Source of the DNA: Mesorhizobium muleiense
GTDB taxonomy: Bacteria > Pseudomonadota > Alphaproteobacteria > Rhizobiales > Rhizobiaceae
NCBI RefSeq assembly: GCF_900099905.1
Contig: NZ_FNEE01000002.1
Span: 620,001 to 684,000 of the forward strand
DNA: 64,000 nt
Reading direction: 5' to 3'
Shown here: in pieces, positions 40,201 through 48,227 of the stretch
How the letters are laid out: every line of letters starts with the position of its first letter
Position numbering within the stretch: position 1 is the first letter of the stretch
Made by a program: the position numbers and the translations under genes
The notes under the pieces: model-generated
Told to the model about the DNA's origin: nothing
What the model saw: only the letters and a program-made list of their open reading frames with translations
Database searches by the model: none

Positions 40201-40407
40201 TTAGTTGTTGCCTTGTCGGTTTTTCTTCGGTTTCGCTATCAATGCAGCAGGAGGAGCGGTTTCAGCCTTAAGTCGTTGCTCTCGCAGCCGAGCAGTCTTT
40301 GCATCTCGTGCTGCGCGCTCAATATCTGTTAATGCCCTTGCAGCATCCGACGTGCGCTCCTGCCTGTCGTATTTTTCTTGATGGGTTAAGCCTTGTCTTT
40401 CCCGCAT
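40201..40407 (-). CDS. small charged helical protein under EcfG control
   Basis: A 68-residue protein, MRERQGLTHQEKYDRQERTS then IERAARDAKTARLREQRLKA, ending in lysines. Rhizobia carry many proteins with this RDAKTARLR pattern; role unknown. GAGGACAGGAA lies before the ATG at 40407. A perfect EcfG promoter (40452-40476) is 45 bases upstream. Confidence 0.7.
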   Translation of the reverse strand: MRERQGLTHQEKYDRQERTSDAARALTDIERAARDAKTARLREQRLKAETAPPAALIAKPKKNRQGNN

Positions 40408-40451
40408 TTCCTGTCCTCGATCTGACGGTATGGCGCTCTGTTGGCGACCCG

Positions 40452-40476
40452 AACGATCGTCGCGAGATCGTGTTCC
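40452..40476 (-). promoter_or_regulatory. EcfG-type promoter
   Basis: On the minus strand GGAAC (40476-40472), 16 bases, CGTT (40455-40452): an exact match. Confidence 0.75.
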
Positions 40477-40487
40477 CCCAGACAACG

Positions 40488-40518
40488 AAAAAGCCCGCGC
40501 CTCTGGCGGAGCGCGGGC
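40488..40518 (-). terminator. rho-independent terminator upstream of EcfG promoter
   Basis: On the minus strand GCCCGCGC / GCGCGGGC with a 10-base loop, then TTTTT. It ends about 12 bases before the EcfG -35 element. Confidence 0.7.
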
Positions 40519-40565
40519 CCGATGTTCCGGCAGCCGAGTGCTATTCTTCGAAATGCGGGCCACGT

Positions 40566-40594
40566 GACACCCACCAGGAACTTAAGTGGGTGTC
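40566..40594. promoter_or_regulatory. inverted repeat upstream of katE
   Basis: GACACCCAC and GTGGGTGTC face each other across 11 bases, 53 bp before the katE start. A GGAAC lies in the centre (40577-40581) but the matching -10 is CATT at 17 bases, so EcfG use is doubtful. It could be an operator or a hairpin. Confidence 0.45.
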
Positions 40595-40646
40595 CCAGCA
40601 TTGAGGGAGACCTGAAGCCGCCCCCTCCTTTTCAAGGAATTCAAGC

Positions 40647-42758
40647 ATGGCCAAGCCAACCAGACAGTCGTCGGGCAAGCCCGCGACGATCCATGATCAA
40701 AAGCTCGTGCGGGGGAACGGAGGCGAGCTTCACCAGATCGCCGAAGGCGACAGCGAGATCCTGACGACCGCCCAAGGCGGCCCAGTGGCCGATGACCAGA
40801 ATACTTTAAGGATTGGCCAGCGCGGACCGTCACTAATCGAAGACTTCCACTTCCGTGAGAAGATTTTTCATTTCGATCACGAGCGCATTCCCGAGCGCGT
40901 CGTGCATGCACGCGGCTATGGCGCGCACGGCTTCTTCGAGACCTATGAATCGCTAGCGGCTTACACCCGCGCGGATATCTTCCAGCGTGCCGGCGAGAAG
41001 ACGCCGGCCTTCGTGCGGTTCTCCACGGTGGCCGGTTCGAAAGGCTCGTTCGACCTGGCGCGGGACGTGCGTGGGTTCGCCGTCAAATTCTACACCAACG
41101 AAGGCAATTGGGATCTCGTCGGCAACAACATCCCAGTTTTCTTTATTCAGGACGCAATCAAGTTTCCCGACGTCATTCATTCAGTGAAGCCGGAGCCTGA
41201 TCGTGCCTTCCCACAGGCGCAATCGGCACACGACAATTTCTGGGACTTCATCAGCCTGACGCCCGAATCGATGCATATGGTCATGTGGGTCATGTCGGAT
41301 CGGGCGATACCTCGGTCCTTCCGGTTCATGCAGGGATTCGGCGTTCACACGTTCCGGCTGGTCAATGCGAAGGACGAATCCACCTTCGTCAAATTCATCT
41401 GGAAGCCGAAGCTCGGCATGCAGTCGGTCGTTTGGAACGAAGCGGTCAAGATCAACGGCGCTGACCCCGATTTTCATCGACGCGACCTCTGGAATGCCAT
41501 CCAGTCTGGTGATTTCCCGGAATGGGAGCTCAACCTCCAGCTCTTCGATCAGGACTTCGCGGACAGTTTTGACTTCGACGTTCTGGATCCGACCAAGATC
41601 ATTCCGGAAGAAATCCTCGCGCCGGTCCCGGTCGGCCGCTTGGTGCTCGATCGTATGCCCGACAATTTCTTCGCCGAGACCGAGCAGGTCGCGTTCATGA
41701 CGCAGAACGTACCGCCCGGCGTCGACTTTTCCAACGATCCCCTGCTGCAGGGTCGAAACTTCTCCTACCTGGACACGCAACTGAAGCGTCTCGGCAGCCC
41801 CAATTTCACCCATATCCCGATCAACGCACCCAAATGCCCGTTCCACCACTTCCAGCAGGATGGCCTCATGGCGATGCGCAATCCGGTCGGCCGCGTGAAC
41901 TACCAGCCGAATTCATTCGGCGAAGGCCCGCGGGAATCGCCGCAGCACGGTTTCCGGTCGTTCGCCGAGGCGGAGGAAGGCCAGAAAGTCCGTCTGCGCG
42001 CAGAGAGCTTCGCCGACCACTACAGCCAGGCGCGACAGTTCTTCAACAGTCAGACCGCGCCTGAGCAGAAGCATATCGCCATGGCGCTGTCCTTCGAGCT
42101 CTCCAAGGTCGAGACAACGGTTATCCGCGAGCGCATGGTGTCGCATCTCCTCAACATTGATGAAGGCTTGGCAGAAACTGTCGCTGACAAGCTTGGCATG
42201 AAGCAATTGCCCAAGCCCGCGGATGCGGCGGTCGCGCCGAGGGACGATCTCGAACCATCGCCGGCGCTCAGCATCATCCGGAACGGGCCTGACAGTTTTG
42301 CTGGCCGCAAGGTCGGTGTGCTTGTCAGTCCCGGCGCCGATGCAGCGCTGCTGAAGAACCTCCAGGCAGCGATCGAGAAGGAAGGCGCAGTGATGGAGGT
42401 CATAGCGCCCAAGGTGGGCGGCGTCGAGGCGGCGGATGGAAGTCTCATCGCTGCAAAGCACATGATCGACGGCGGGCCATCGGTCCTGTTCGACGCAGTA
42501 GCGCTGATCCTCTCCGAGGAAGGAGCGGAGCGCCTGACGGGCGAGGCCGCCGCGCGCGATTTCGTTGCCGACGCTTTTGCTCATTGCAAATTCATCGGCT
42601 TCACGTCGGGCGCCGTCCCGCTGCTGCAGAAGGCCGGCGTCGATCCGGAAGCCGATGAAGGCATGATTGGTCTCGATGATCCCAAGGCGATTACCGGTTT
42701 TATCGAGGGCTGCCGCAAGCTGCGTCTCTGGAGCCGGGAAATGGCCGTCAAACTCTAG
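40647..42758 (+). CDS. katE: monofunctional catalase, large subunit (HPII type)
   Basis: A 703-residue clade II catalase. The catalytic His is in [13 protein letters not shown] (about residue 91), the distal Asn in [11 protein letters not shown] (about 166) and the haem-ligand Tyr in [15 protein letters not shown] (about 378). The extra C-terminal flavodoxin/DJ-1-like domain of large catalases begins near 545 ([16 protein letters not shown]). It breaks down hydrogen peroxide in the cytosol, usually in stationary phase or general stress. AAGGA precedes the ATG. It heads the block of stress-type genes. Confidence 0.96.
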   Translation: MAKPTRQSSGKPATIHDQKLVRGNGGELHQIAEGDSEILTTAQGGPVADDQNTLRIGQRGPSLIEDFHFREKIFHFDHERIPERVVHARGYGAHGFFETYESLAAYTRADIFQRAGEKTPAFVRFSTVAGSKGSFDLARDVRGFAVKFYTNEGNWDLVGNNIPVFFIQDAIKFPDVIHSVKPEPDRAFPQAQSAHDNFWDFISLTPESMHMVMWVMSDRAIPRSFRFMQGFGVHTFRLVNAKDESTFVKFIWKPKLGMQSVVWNEAVKINGADPDFHRRDLWNAIQSGDFPEWELNLQLFDQDFADSFDFDVLDPTKIIPEEILAPVPVGRLVLDRMPDNFFAETEQVAFMTQNVPPGVDFSNDPLLQGRNFSYLDTQLKRLGSPNFTHIPINAPKCPFHHFQQDGLMAMRNPVGRVNYQPNSFGEGPRESPQHGFRSFAEAEEGQKVRLRAESFADHYSQARQFFNSQTAPEQKHIAMALSFELSKVETTVIRERMVSHLLNIDEGLAETVADKLGMKQLPKPADAAVAPRDDLEPSPALSIIRNGPDSFAGRKVGVLVSPGADAALLKNLQAAIEKEGAVMEVIAPKVGGVEAADGSLIAAKHMIDGGPSVLFDAVALILSEEGAERLTGEAAARDFVADAFAHCKFIGFTSGAVPLLQKAGVDPEADEGMIGLDDPKAITGFIEGCRKLRLWSREMAVKL

Positions 42759-42778
42759 CGATGGTGACGGAGTTTCTC

Positions 42779-43286
42779 ATGCAGATCATTCGAACCGAAG
42801 TTACCCAGGCAACCGCCCCGACCGGACAGCCCATCCTGCGCGTGATCTTCTGCGGCGAAGGCGGTGACTGCGTTGCCGTCGACCTGGCACGCGTTGAGGG
42901 CGGAAACAACGAGGCCGCTATCAATCGAGCGAAGGCGGTCCTGGTCCAGATCGCGACCTTCGATTTGGCTGTGAACGACTATGATGCCCGAAGCAATGGC
43001 AATTTTGACGAAGTCGCCGTCACAGCGGCGAATGACGAAAACGGCGGGCTCTATATCTTTGAGTATCGGCGGACGCGGCCGTCAGGTTCTTCCCTCCAGG
43101 ATGCCAAGTTTAGAGGCTGCGCGGGAGGAAGCGGTTCGATGCGCTATCGATCTTCTGGTCGACCTTCAGCCGGGCACGGACGATCTTTCAGGTTGGCTCG
43201 TGCGCCTGCGCGACGAGAACGGCGAACTGCTGCTGTACGCCATCGACGTGCAGGAGGCGCAAGCGGCCCGCCTGACAAGACCATGA
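42779..43286 (+). pseudogene. frameshifted DUF6894-like protein
   Basis: From the ATG at 42779 (GGAG upstream) the product is MQIIRTEVTQATAPTGQPIL to DENGGLYIFEYR, then loses sense. The other frame resumes as RQVLPSRMPSLEAAREEAVR and DDLSGWLVRLRDENGELLLY to 43286, the DUF6894 pattern. The shift lies near 43065-43080 in CGGCGGACGCGG. It is directly behind katE, 20 bp after its stop. Function unknown. Confidence 0.65.
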
Positions 43287-43401
43287 ACCGGCATCGGCTA
43301 AAGGCGGATTGGCAGAGATGCGAGGCTACGGCGGGACCTCCCGGGCTACGCCCGCGCTCAGATAGAGACTATGCATCACCCCACCGCGGCCGCGGCTGAT
43401 C

Positions 43402-44010
43402 ATGGCCGCCCTAGGCCTGGTACACGGTCCGCTTGGTGAGAATTCCCTACATCTTTGCGTTGACATGCAGCGCCTGTTCGCGCCGGGCGGGCCTTGGGCC
43501 GTGCCGTGGGCGCAAAACGTGCTGCCGGTCATCGAGGAATTGACCGCAAGACATCCGCAGCAAACGCTGTTCACACGTTTTGTTCCGGCCGCTCGGCCTG
43601 GCGAAGGACCGGGCATGTGGGCGCGGTATTATCAGCGTTGGGCCGAGGTCACCCTTGCCAACATCGATGCCGGCCTCGTCGATCTGATGCCTTCTCTAGC
43701 GCGGTTCGTGCCGCCGGCAAGAACGCTCGACAAGCATGTCTATTCGCCGTGGACTGAAGGCCGGCTCGACGCGATGCTCAATGGGTCAGGGATCGACACG
43801 CTGGTCATCACCGGCGGCGAAACCGACGTCTGCGTGCTTGCCACGGTCCTCGGCGCCATCGACCGTGGTTTTCGTGTCGTCCTTGCGACCGATGCCATCT
43901 GCAGTTCGGTTGACCAGACGCATGAGGCACTGTTGGAGCTCTACCGCTCTCGCTTCAGCGAGCAAGTCGAGGCGGTGCTGATCGAAGAGGTTCTGGAGAA
44001 CTGGCGTTAG
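43402..44010 (+). CDS. isochorismatase-family cysteine hydrolase
   Basis: A 202-residue alpha/beta hydrolase. The catalytic triad is visible: Asp in LCVDMQRLF (about 21), Lys in TLDKHVYSPW (about 113) and Cys in GGETDVCVLATVLGA (about 148). Members hydrolyse amides or vinyl ethers such as nicotinamide; the substrate here is unknown. The next gene starts 24 bp downstream, so an operon is likely. Confidence 0.87.
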   Translation: MAALGLVHGPLGENSLHLCVDMQRLFAPGGPWAVPWAQNVLPVIEELTARHPQQTLFTRFVPAARPGEGPGMWARYYQRWAEVTLANIDAGLVDLMPSLARFVPPARTLDKHVYSPWTEGRLDAMLNGSGIDTLVITGGETDVCVLATVLGAIDRGFRVVLATDAICSSVDQTHEALLELYRSRFSEQVEAVLIEEVLENWR

Positions 44011-44034
44011 CCGGAGCTGCCGAGGGAGACGACC

Positions 44035-44673
44035 ATGAAAAGCTTTTTCCGGGACAATGGACTGACGATCGCCCTGGTGGCGATGTTCTTGTTCAGTGCG
44101 ATTGGCATGATCTGGTCGGGTCATACGGCCTACAATGAAGAGCTTCAGAACCACGGTTCGGCATCGATTGGGCTGCTCTCCTATCTTGCGAGCGGCGACT
44201 TCCTCTCGGCGCTGTTCGAGAACTGGGAAAGCGAATTCCTGCAGATGTCGGCCTATGTCATGCTGACTGCAATGCTGTTCCAGCGCGGTTCCGCCGAGTC
44301 TCGTGATCCCGATGATCCCAACCGGCCCGAGGACGAACTTCCGACCGCCACCCGCAGGCGCAACCCGATCCTGTCGTGGCTCTATTCATACTCGCTGGGC
44401 TTGGCGCTGGCCCTGCTGTTCATCATCTCATTTGCCTTGCATTGGTGGGCGAGCCTGGCGGCCGCAAACGAGGAGGCGCTTCGGCACGGCGGCGAGGTTC
44501 AATCCTTGGGAGACTATCTTCTCGACGCCCAGCTATGGTTCGAGTCCTTTCAGAACTGGCAGTCGGAATTCATGTCGACGGCCGTCCTGGTCCTGCTGTC
44601 GATTTTCCTACGCCACAAGGGCTCCCCGGAATCAAAGCCAGCCGGCGCGTCAAACTCCGAAACCGGCGCATGA
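44035..44673 (+). CDS. DUF6766 membrane protein
   Basis: A 212-residue protein formed of two similar halves, each with a helix, an ENWESEFLQMSAYVML-like segment (second copy QNWQSEFMSTAVLVLL) and another helix: four transmembrane helices in all. This is the DUF6766 family, common in rhizobial and actinobacterial stress regions. GGGAGACGACC lies before the ATG. Confidence 0.8.
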   Translation: MKSFFRDNGLTIALVAMFLFSAIGMIWSGHTAYNEELQNHGSASIGLLSYLASGDFLSALFENWESEFLQMSAYVMLTAMLFQRGSAESRDPDDPNRPEDELPTATRRRNPILSWLYSYSLGLALALLFIISFALHWWASLAAANEEALRHGGEVQSLGDYLLDAQLWFESFQNWQSEFMSTAVLVLLSIFLRHKGSPESKPAGASNSETGA

Positions 44674-44697
44674 GTCTCCGCGTGCAGGCAACGCTCG

Positions 44698-44904
44698 CTA
44701 TGCTTCGGCAATGGGGCGGTGCCGGCAACGGTCGCGAAAGTGGTCGTTGAAGAACCGGCCCTTTACGAAGGCGTTTCGGAACGCCGCATAGGTCTCCGGC
44801 GGCACAGCCTCGTAGTCATAACGCGTGCCGCTCGCGACGAACCACACCGAGAGAACCCTTGTCTCCGGATCGTACTCGGTCTTGCGGATTAACGTTGATG
44901 GCAT
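44698..44904 (-). CDS. KTSC domain protein (second copy)
   Basis: A 68-residue protein, MPSTLIRKTEYDPETRVLSV, then TRYDYEAVPPETYAAFRNAF and KGRFFNDHFRDRC. Clearly paralogous to the KTSC gene at 33385-33603. It is 12 bp behind the upstream gene on the same strand. Confidence 0.82.
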   Translation of the reverse strand: MPSTLIRKTEYDPETRVLSVWFVASGTRYDYEAVPPETYAAFRNAFVKGRFFNDHFRDRCRHRPIAEA

Positions 44905-44916
44905 GATATCGGCGCT

Positions 44917-45222
44917 CTATACGAGCGCCATTGGCATGTAGCGGGCGATCACCGTGTCCTGCCGGAACCGCCGTTCTAGCTCGGCGCGCCGTTTGCGCCA
45001 GTCCGGCAGATCGACATCATCCACCATCACTTCGAAGATGACGATTTCATCTGTGCTGGACTGCTCGCCATCCTGCCACTGACCTTCCGCGGGCGCCTGC
45101 AGGTAGGCTGTGACGCCGTCGAAACGGCTGGCCAGGTCTTCCTTCACACGGTCGAAATCTTCCCGGCCAAATGGGCGACCGGTGTTGTCCGCGCGGGGAA
45201 GCAGGATCTGGACGAGGTGCAT
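44917..45222 (-). CDS. conserved hypothetical protein
   Basis: A 101-residue protein, MHLVQILLPRADNTGRPFGR, with REDFDRVKEDLASRFDGVTA and RRRAELERRFRQDTVIARY-like helices. It looks like a small ferredoxin-like fold with two beta-alpha-beta units. Cotranscribed with the KTSC gene. Function unknown. Confidence 0.7.
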   Translation of the reverse strand: MHLVQILLPRADNTGRPFGREDFDRVKEDLASRFDGVTAYLQAPAEGQWQDGEQSSTDEIVIFEVMVDDVDLPDWRKRRAELERRFRQDTVIARYMPMALV

Positions 45223-45344
45223 GGCGACCGCTCAATGAAAAGCGGTCACCGATTCCAAAGAACGACGCGTTCCCTTGCCTGGTCGGAGCCGGCTTGACCT
45301 TCGCGGGCCGGCGAGACAGTCGGCGAGCGATTCGCGCCGTCCGC

Positions 45345-46571
45345 CTAGCGCATCAGGCCCGCCGCCCGCAGGGCATCTTCAATGATCTTCTTCACGCCGG
45401 GCTGGCGCGATTGATGGATGGCAGTCGGCTGCGGGGGCTTCGTCTTCGCATTTTGTATACTTGGCGCCGGTGACTGGGGTAGTTGCCGTTGGCTGGCGGG
45501 CAATTGCGGCCTTGATTTCCGGGAGGCGCTATCCTCGGTTGCCGCGATCCCCCAAAACTGCGCGATCTCGCGTGTGGAGGCGATGCCGACATCAAGCATA
45601 TAAGGTCCCGGAGCGCCGAGGCCGTTGCCGAGCGGCGTGCCGTGGCCCATCCCGGCGATCATGTTGATTTCGATCAAGGCATCTCCCGCCCCGTTACGCC
45701 AGACCTGCTTTGCGTGCGGTCCGGCAGCTTCCCGACGCGTCGGCGCTTTCTCAAGCCGGTGGACTCCCCGCCACTGGCCTGCGATCGCTTCCGCGTTGGA
45801 TGGCGAAACCGTGTGGTCAGCGGCACCGTGCCAAATCGAAATCCTCGGCCACGGTCCCCGATGATCCGATGCGCCGCGGAGGGCCCGTTGCAGATCCTGT
45901 TCCGAAGGACCGCCGTGGCCGCGCATGCGATCGAAGGCCTCCGGGATTGTCGTTGCGCTGCCGTAGGGCAGGCCGGCAATTAACGCACCGCCGGCAAACA
46001 CTTCCGGATAGGTCGCCAGCATGGCCGCTGCCATTGCGCCTCCGGCCGAGAGGCCGGTGATGAAGATTCGCCTTCGGTCGAGACCGTGGGTGACGACCAT
46101 CGTCTCGATCATCTGGCGAATCGAAAGCGCCTCGCCCGAACCACGCTTGGTGTCGCCAGGCTGGAACCAGTTGAAACAGAGGTTCGGATTGTTGCCGCGT
46201 TGCTGTTCGGGAAAGAGCAGCGCGAAGCCAGCCTCGTCGGCGAGTTGGGACCAGCCGGAATGATGGTCATAGCCGGCCGCGTTCTGGGTGCAGCCATGCA
46301 GCACGACGACGAGCGGGGTGCCCTTGGATAGGTCATTGGGAATGTAGAACTTCGCTTCCAACCCGCCAGGATTGATACCGAAGTCGGCCAGCGTCCGGAG
46401 GTGGTCTGACGCACCGAGGTCGGCGGGATGTGCGGCATGTCGCGCCTGCAGCGCGGCAAGGCGGGCGATGGTATCAGAGATTTTTCGCAATGGAGCCGTC
46501 CCTGTTGTGACGCCCGGAATGGACGGCCATCCGTGCAACGCACGTGCAGCAATATCGTTGCTGCGTTGCAC
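45345..46571 (-). CDS. PHB-depolymerase/feruloyl-esterase-like hydrolase
   Basis: A 408-residue protein of the LpqC/PhaZ esterase family. PLVVVLHGCTQNAAGYDHHS is the oxyanion region, ITGLSAGGAMAAAMLA the lipase box (Ser about 172), an Asp follows in WHGAADHTVSP and a His in MGHGTPLG. The C-terminal 70 residues are low-complexity. No convincing signal peptide, so it may act on intracellular polymer or an ester metabolite. Confidence 0.85.
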   Translation of the reverse strand: MQRSNDIAARALHGWPSIPGVTTGTAPLRKISDTIARLAALQARHAAHPADLGASDHLRTLADFGINPGGLEAKFYIPNDLSKGTPLVVVLHGCTQNAAGYDHHSGWSQLADEAGFALLFPEQQRGNNPNLCFNWFQPGDTKRGSGEALSIRQMIETMVVTHGLDRRRIFITGLSAGGAMAAAMLATYPEVFAGGALIAGLPYGSATTIPEAFDRMRGHGGPSEQDLQRALRGASDHRGPWPRISIWHGAADHTVSPSNAEAIAGQWRGVHRLEKAPTRREAAGPHAKQVWRNGAGDALIEINMIAGMGHGTPLGNGLGAPGPYMLDVGIASTREIAQFWGIAATEDSASRKSRPQLPASQRQLPQSPAPSIQNAKTKPPQPTAIHQSRQPGVKKIIEDALRAAGLMR

Positions 46572-46640
46572 AAAAACAAGGGAGCGCGGCGGGAGAATGG
46601 AGTCCGGCCGATCCTCTCGGTCGGCCTGGAGTAGACGTCT

Positions 46641-47567
46641 TCAGCTTCGACTGGCTGTGAGATGGAGCGCGTCTTCTTCGTCGTCGCGCTGCTTGCCGCC
46701 TAACGCTGCCGCTGCGCTGGCGATGAACGCACCGATCATGAGAGAAAGCGCGCCAACCAGCGCGAAGCTGGCGCCGGCTTTTCTAGCTGTGTCGGCTGCT
46801 TCCTGTGCTTGGACTTTGGCCGCCTCGACCTGAGCAAGCACCGCATCAACCCGGGCAGTAGCATCCGCTTGCGACAAGCCAGTGCGAGCGGCCACGAGTT
46901 GGCCCAGATAAGTCTTGTCGTCAGCCGAGACTTCGCCGGCCGCTGCACTCATAATGAGGATGCGGGAGGCTTGTGCGGCTGCTGTCGCATCGCCCTCCGC
47001 GCCCGGCGCCGCCAGCCTGGAAGGATCGTTCGGGCGGAACAGCGCATCGACGAAATACGACGCCGCGCCGCTGCCTCCGTCGTTCCCGGCGTTTGCGGTC
47101 GCCCCTGCCGAGGCACCCATTGCTGCTCCCGAGGCCACTGTCGAGGCCGCCTTGACGCCGGTGCCGATTGCCGCGGACAGCGCCGAACCGAGCACGAACA
47201 CGACCAGAAGCGTCGCCAGCGCCCAGGCCATGAATCCGTGCGCGGTATCCCGGAAGAACGTCTCGTCCGTATGGATGCCGACCCATTTGGTGCGAAGGCG
47301 CCCGGTCAGGTACCCCCCGAGCCCGGATGACAACCATTGCACGATGACCAGCCAGATCGCAGTGGACACAGCGAAGGTGGTGACGCTGGCGCTTTCGTTG
47401 GACCATGGAGACACCATCGTGAGCCCGAGGCCGGACCCGAGAAGCATCAGGATGAACGTCAGGGTCGAGGCAGCGAAGGCGCCGGCGATGATCGGTCCCC
47501 AGTTGACTGCGGATGACGAGGACTCGACCGGCGCGGCGCCGTCGGTCGCCAGGATGGTTGATGCCAC
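46641..47567 (-). CDS. large Ala/Gly-rich membrane protein (PhnA-like annotation class)
   Basis: A 308-residue protein with four or so hydrophobic helices: IIAGAFAASTLTFILMLLGS, STAIWLVIVQWLSSGLGGYL, WALATLLVVFVLGSALSAA and a C-terminal pair. The middle is soluble and alanine-rich. Rhizobial homologues are often labelled PhnA-like, without functional support. A GTG start at 47567 follows TAGGAGG, whose TAG is the stop of the 25-residue peptide upstream, so the two are translationally coupled. Confidence 0.7.
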   Translation of the reverse strand: MASTILATDGAAPVESSSSAVNWGPIIAGAFAASTLTFILMLLGSGLGLTMVSPWSNESASVTTFAVSTAIWLVIVQWLSSGLGGYLTGRLRTKWVGIHTDETFFRDTAHGFMAWALATLLVVFVLGSALSAAIGTGVKAASTVASGAAMGASAGATANAGNDGGSGAASYFVDALFRPNDPSRLAAPGAEGDATAAAQASRILIMSAAAGEVSADDKTYLGQLVAARTGLSQADATARVDAVLAQVEAAKVQAQEAADTARKAGASFALVGALSLMIGAFIASAAAALGGKQRDDEEDALHLTASRS

Positions 47568-47576
47568 GGATTCCTC

Positions 47577-47654
47577 CTACCGCATGAACAGCGCGAGAAG
47601 GATGATGATCGGAATAGGAACTCCGAGCAGCCAGAGTAGAATGCCACGACCCAT
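47577..47654 (-). CDS. 25-residue membrane peptide coupled to the downstream membrane protein
   Basis: ATG 47654 to TAG 47577. MGRGILLWLLGVPIPIIILL is followed by ALFMR, one hydrophobic helix with a GVPIPI kink. AGGAGG precedes the ATG. Similar tiny peptides occur in other proteobacteria. Its stop codon forms part of the ribosome-binding site of the next gene. Confidence 0.8.
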   Translation of the reverse strand: MGRGILLWLLGVPIPIIILLALFMR

Positions 47655-47693
47655 GATTGCCTCCTATCGAAAGACGGATGTTGGAAGTAAAAC

Positions 47694-47720
47694 AGCCACC
47701 CCAACACAGTTGGGGTGGCT
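47694..47720 (-). terminator. strong terminator after the YciF-like gene
   Basis: A perfect 12-bp stem (AGCCACCCCAAC / GTTGGGGTGGCT) with a 3-base loop, followed on the minus strand by GTTTTA. It separates the DUF892 gene from the 25-residue peptide unit. Confidence 0.85.
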
Positions 47721-47729
47721 GGTGTGTGA

Positions 47730-48227
47730 TCAGGCGGCCTTGGCCATTTCGTTGGCCGAGGCGTCCGCCAATCCGGTGAGCGCCTCGTCTGTCATAGACT
47801 CTTCGCCGAGCGTCTGTTCGATCAGCTTGGCGGCGTCGCTCATGCCCAAAACCTCAGCCCAGCGCTTCAGCGTGCCATAGCGGGTGATCTCGTAGTGCTC
47901 GACAGCCTGGGCAGCGGAGATCAGACCGGCGTCCAGTGCGGGAGTTCCCTTGAACTCCTCCATAATCTCCTCGCCCTCCTCGATGATGCCGTCGATCGCG
48001 GGACACGTCTTGCCCTGTGCCCGCTTGCCAAGGAGCTCGAAAACCTGCTGCAAGCGCTCGACATGACCGTCGGTTTCGTCCTTGTGCTTCTCGAAGGCTG
48101 CCTTCAGATCGGCCGATGAGGCGGCGCGCGCCATCTTGGGAAGCGCCTTCAGGATCTTCTTTTCCGCGTAATAGATATCTTTGAGCGTATCGAGGAAGAG
48201 ATCATCCGATGTCTTTTCTTTCGCCAT
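47730..48227 (-). CDS. YciF-like DUF892 ferritin-like protein
   Basis: A 165-residue four-helix-bundle protein. LFLDTLKDIYYAEKKILKAL begins helix 1; E and H residues of the di-iron site recur in HKDETDGHVERL, EEGEEIMEE and AVEHYEITRYG. YciE/YciF proteins are induced by osmotic and general stress. No EcfG site was found directly upstream. Confidence 0.9.
   Translation of the reverse strand: MAKEKTSDDLFLDTLKDIYYAEKKILKALPKMARAASSADLKAAFEKHKDETDGHVERLQQVFELLGKRAQGKTCPAIDGIIEEGEEIMEEFKGTPALDAGLISAAQAVEHYEITRYGTLKRWAEVLGMSDAAKLIEQTLGEESMTDEALTGLADASANEMAKAA

Noticed and set aside
43287..43401. MNRHRLKADWQR, resembling a CsbD-type start
   Set aside because: The similarity stops after a dozen residues and the rest has no CsbD pattern; too short to call even as a relic.
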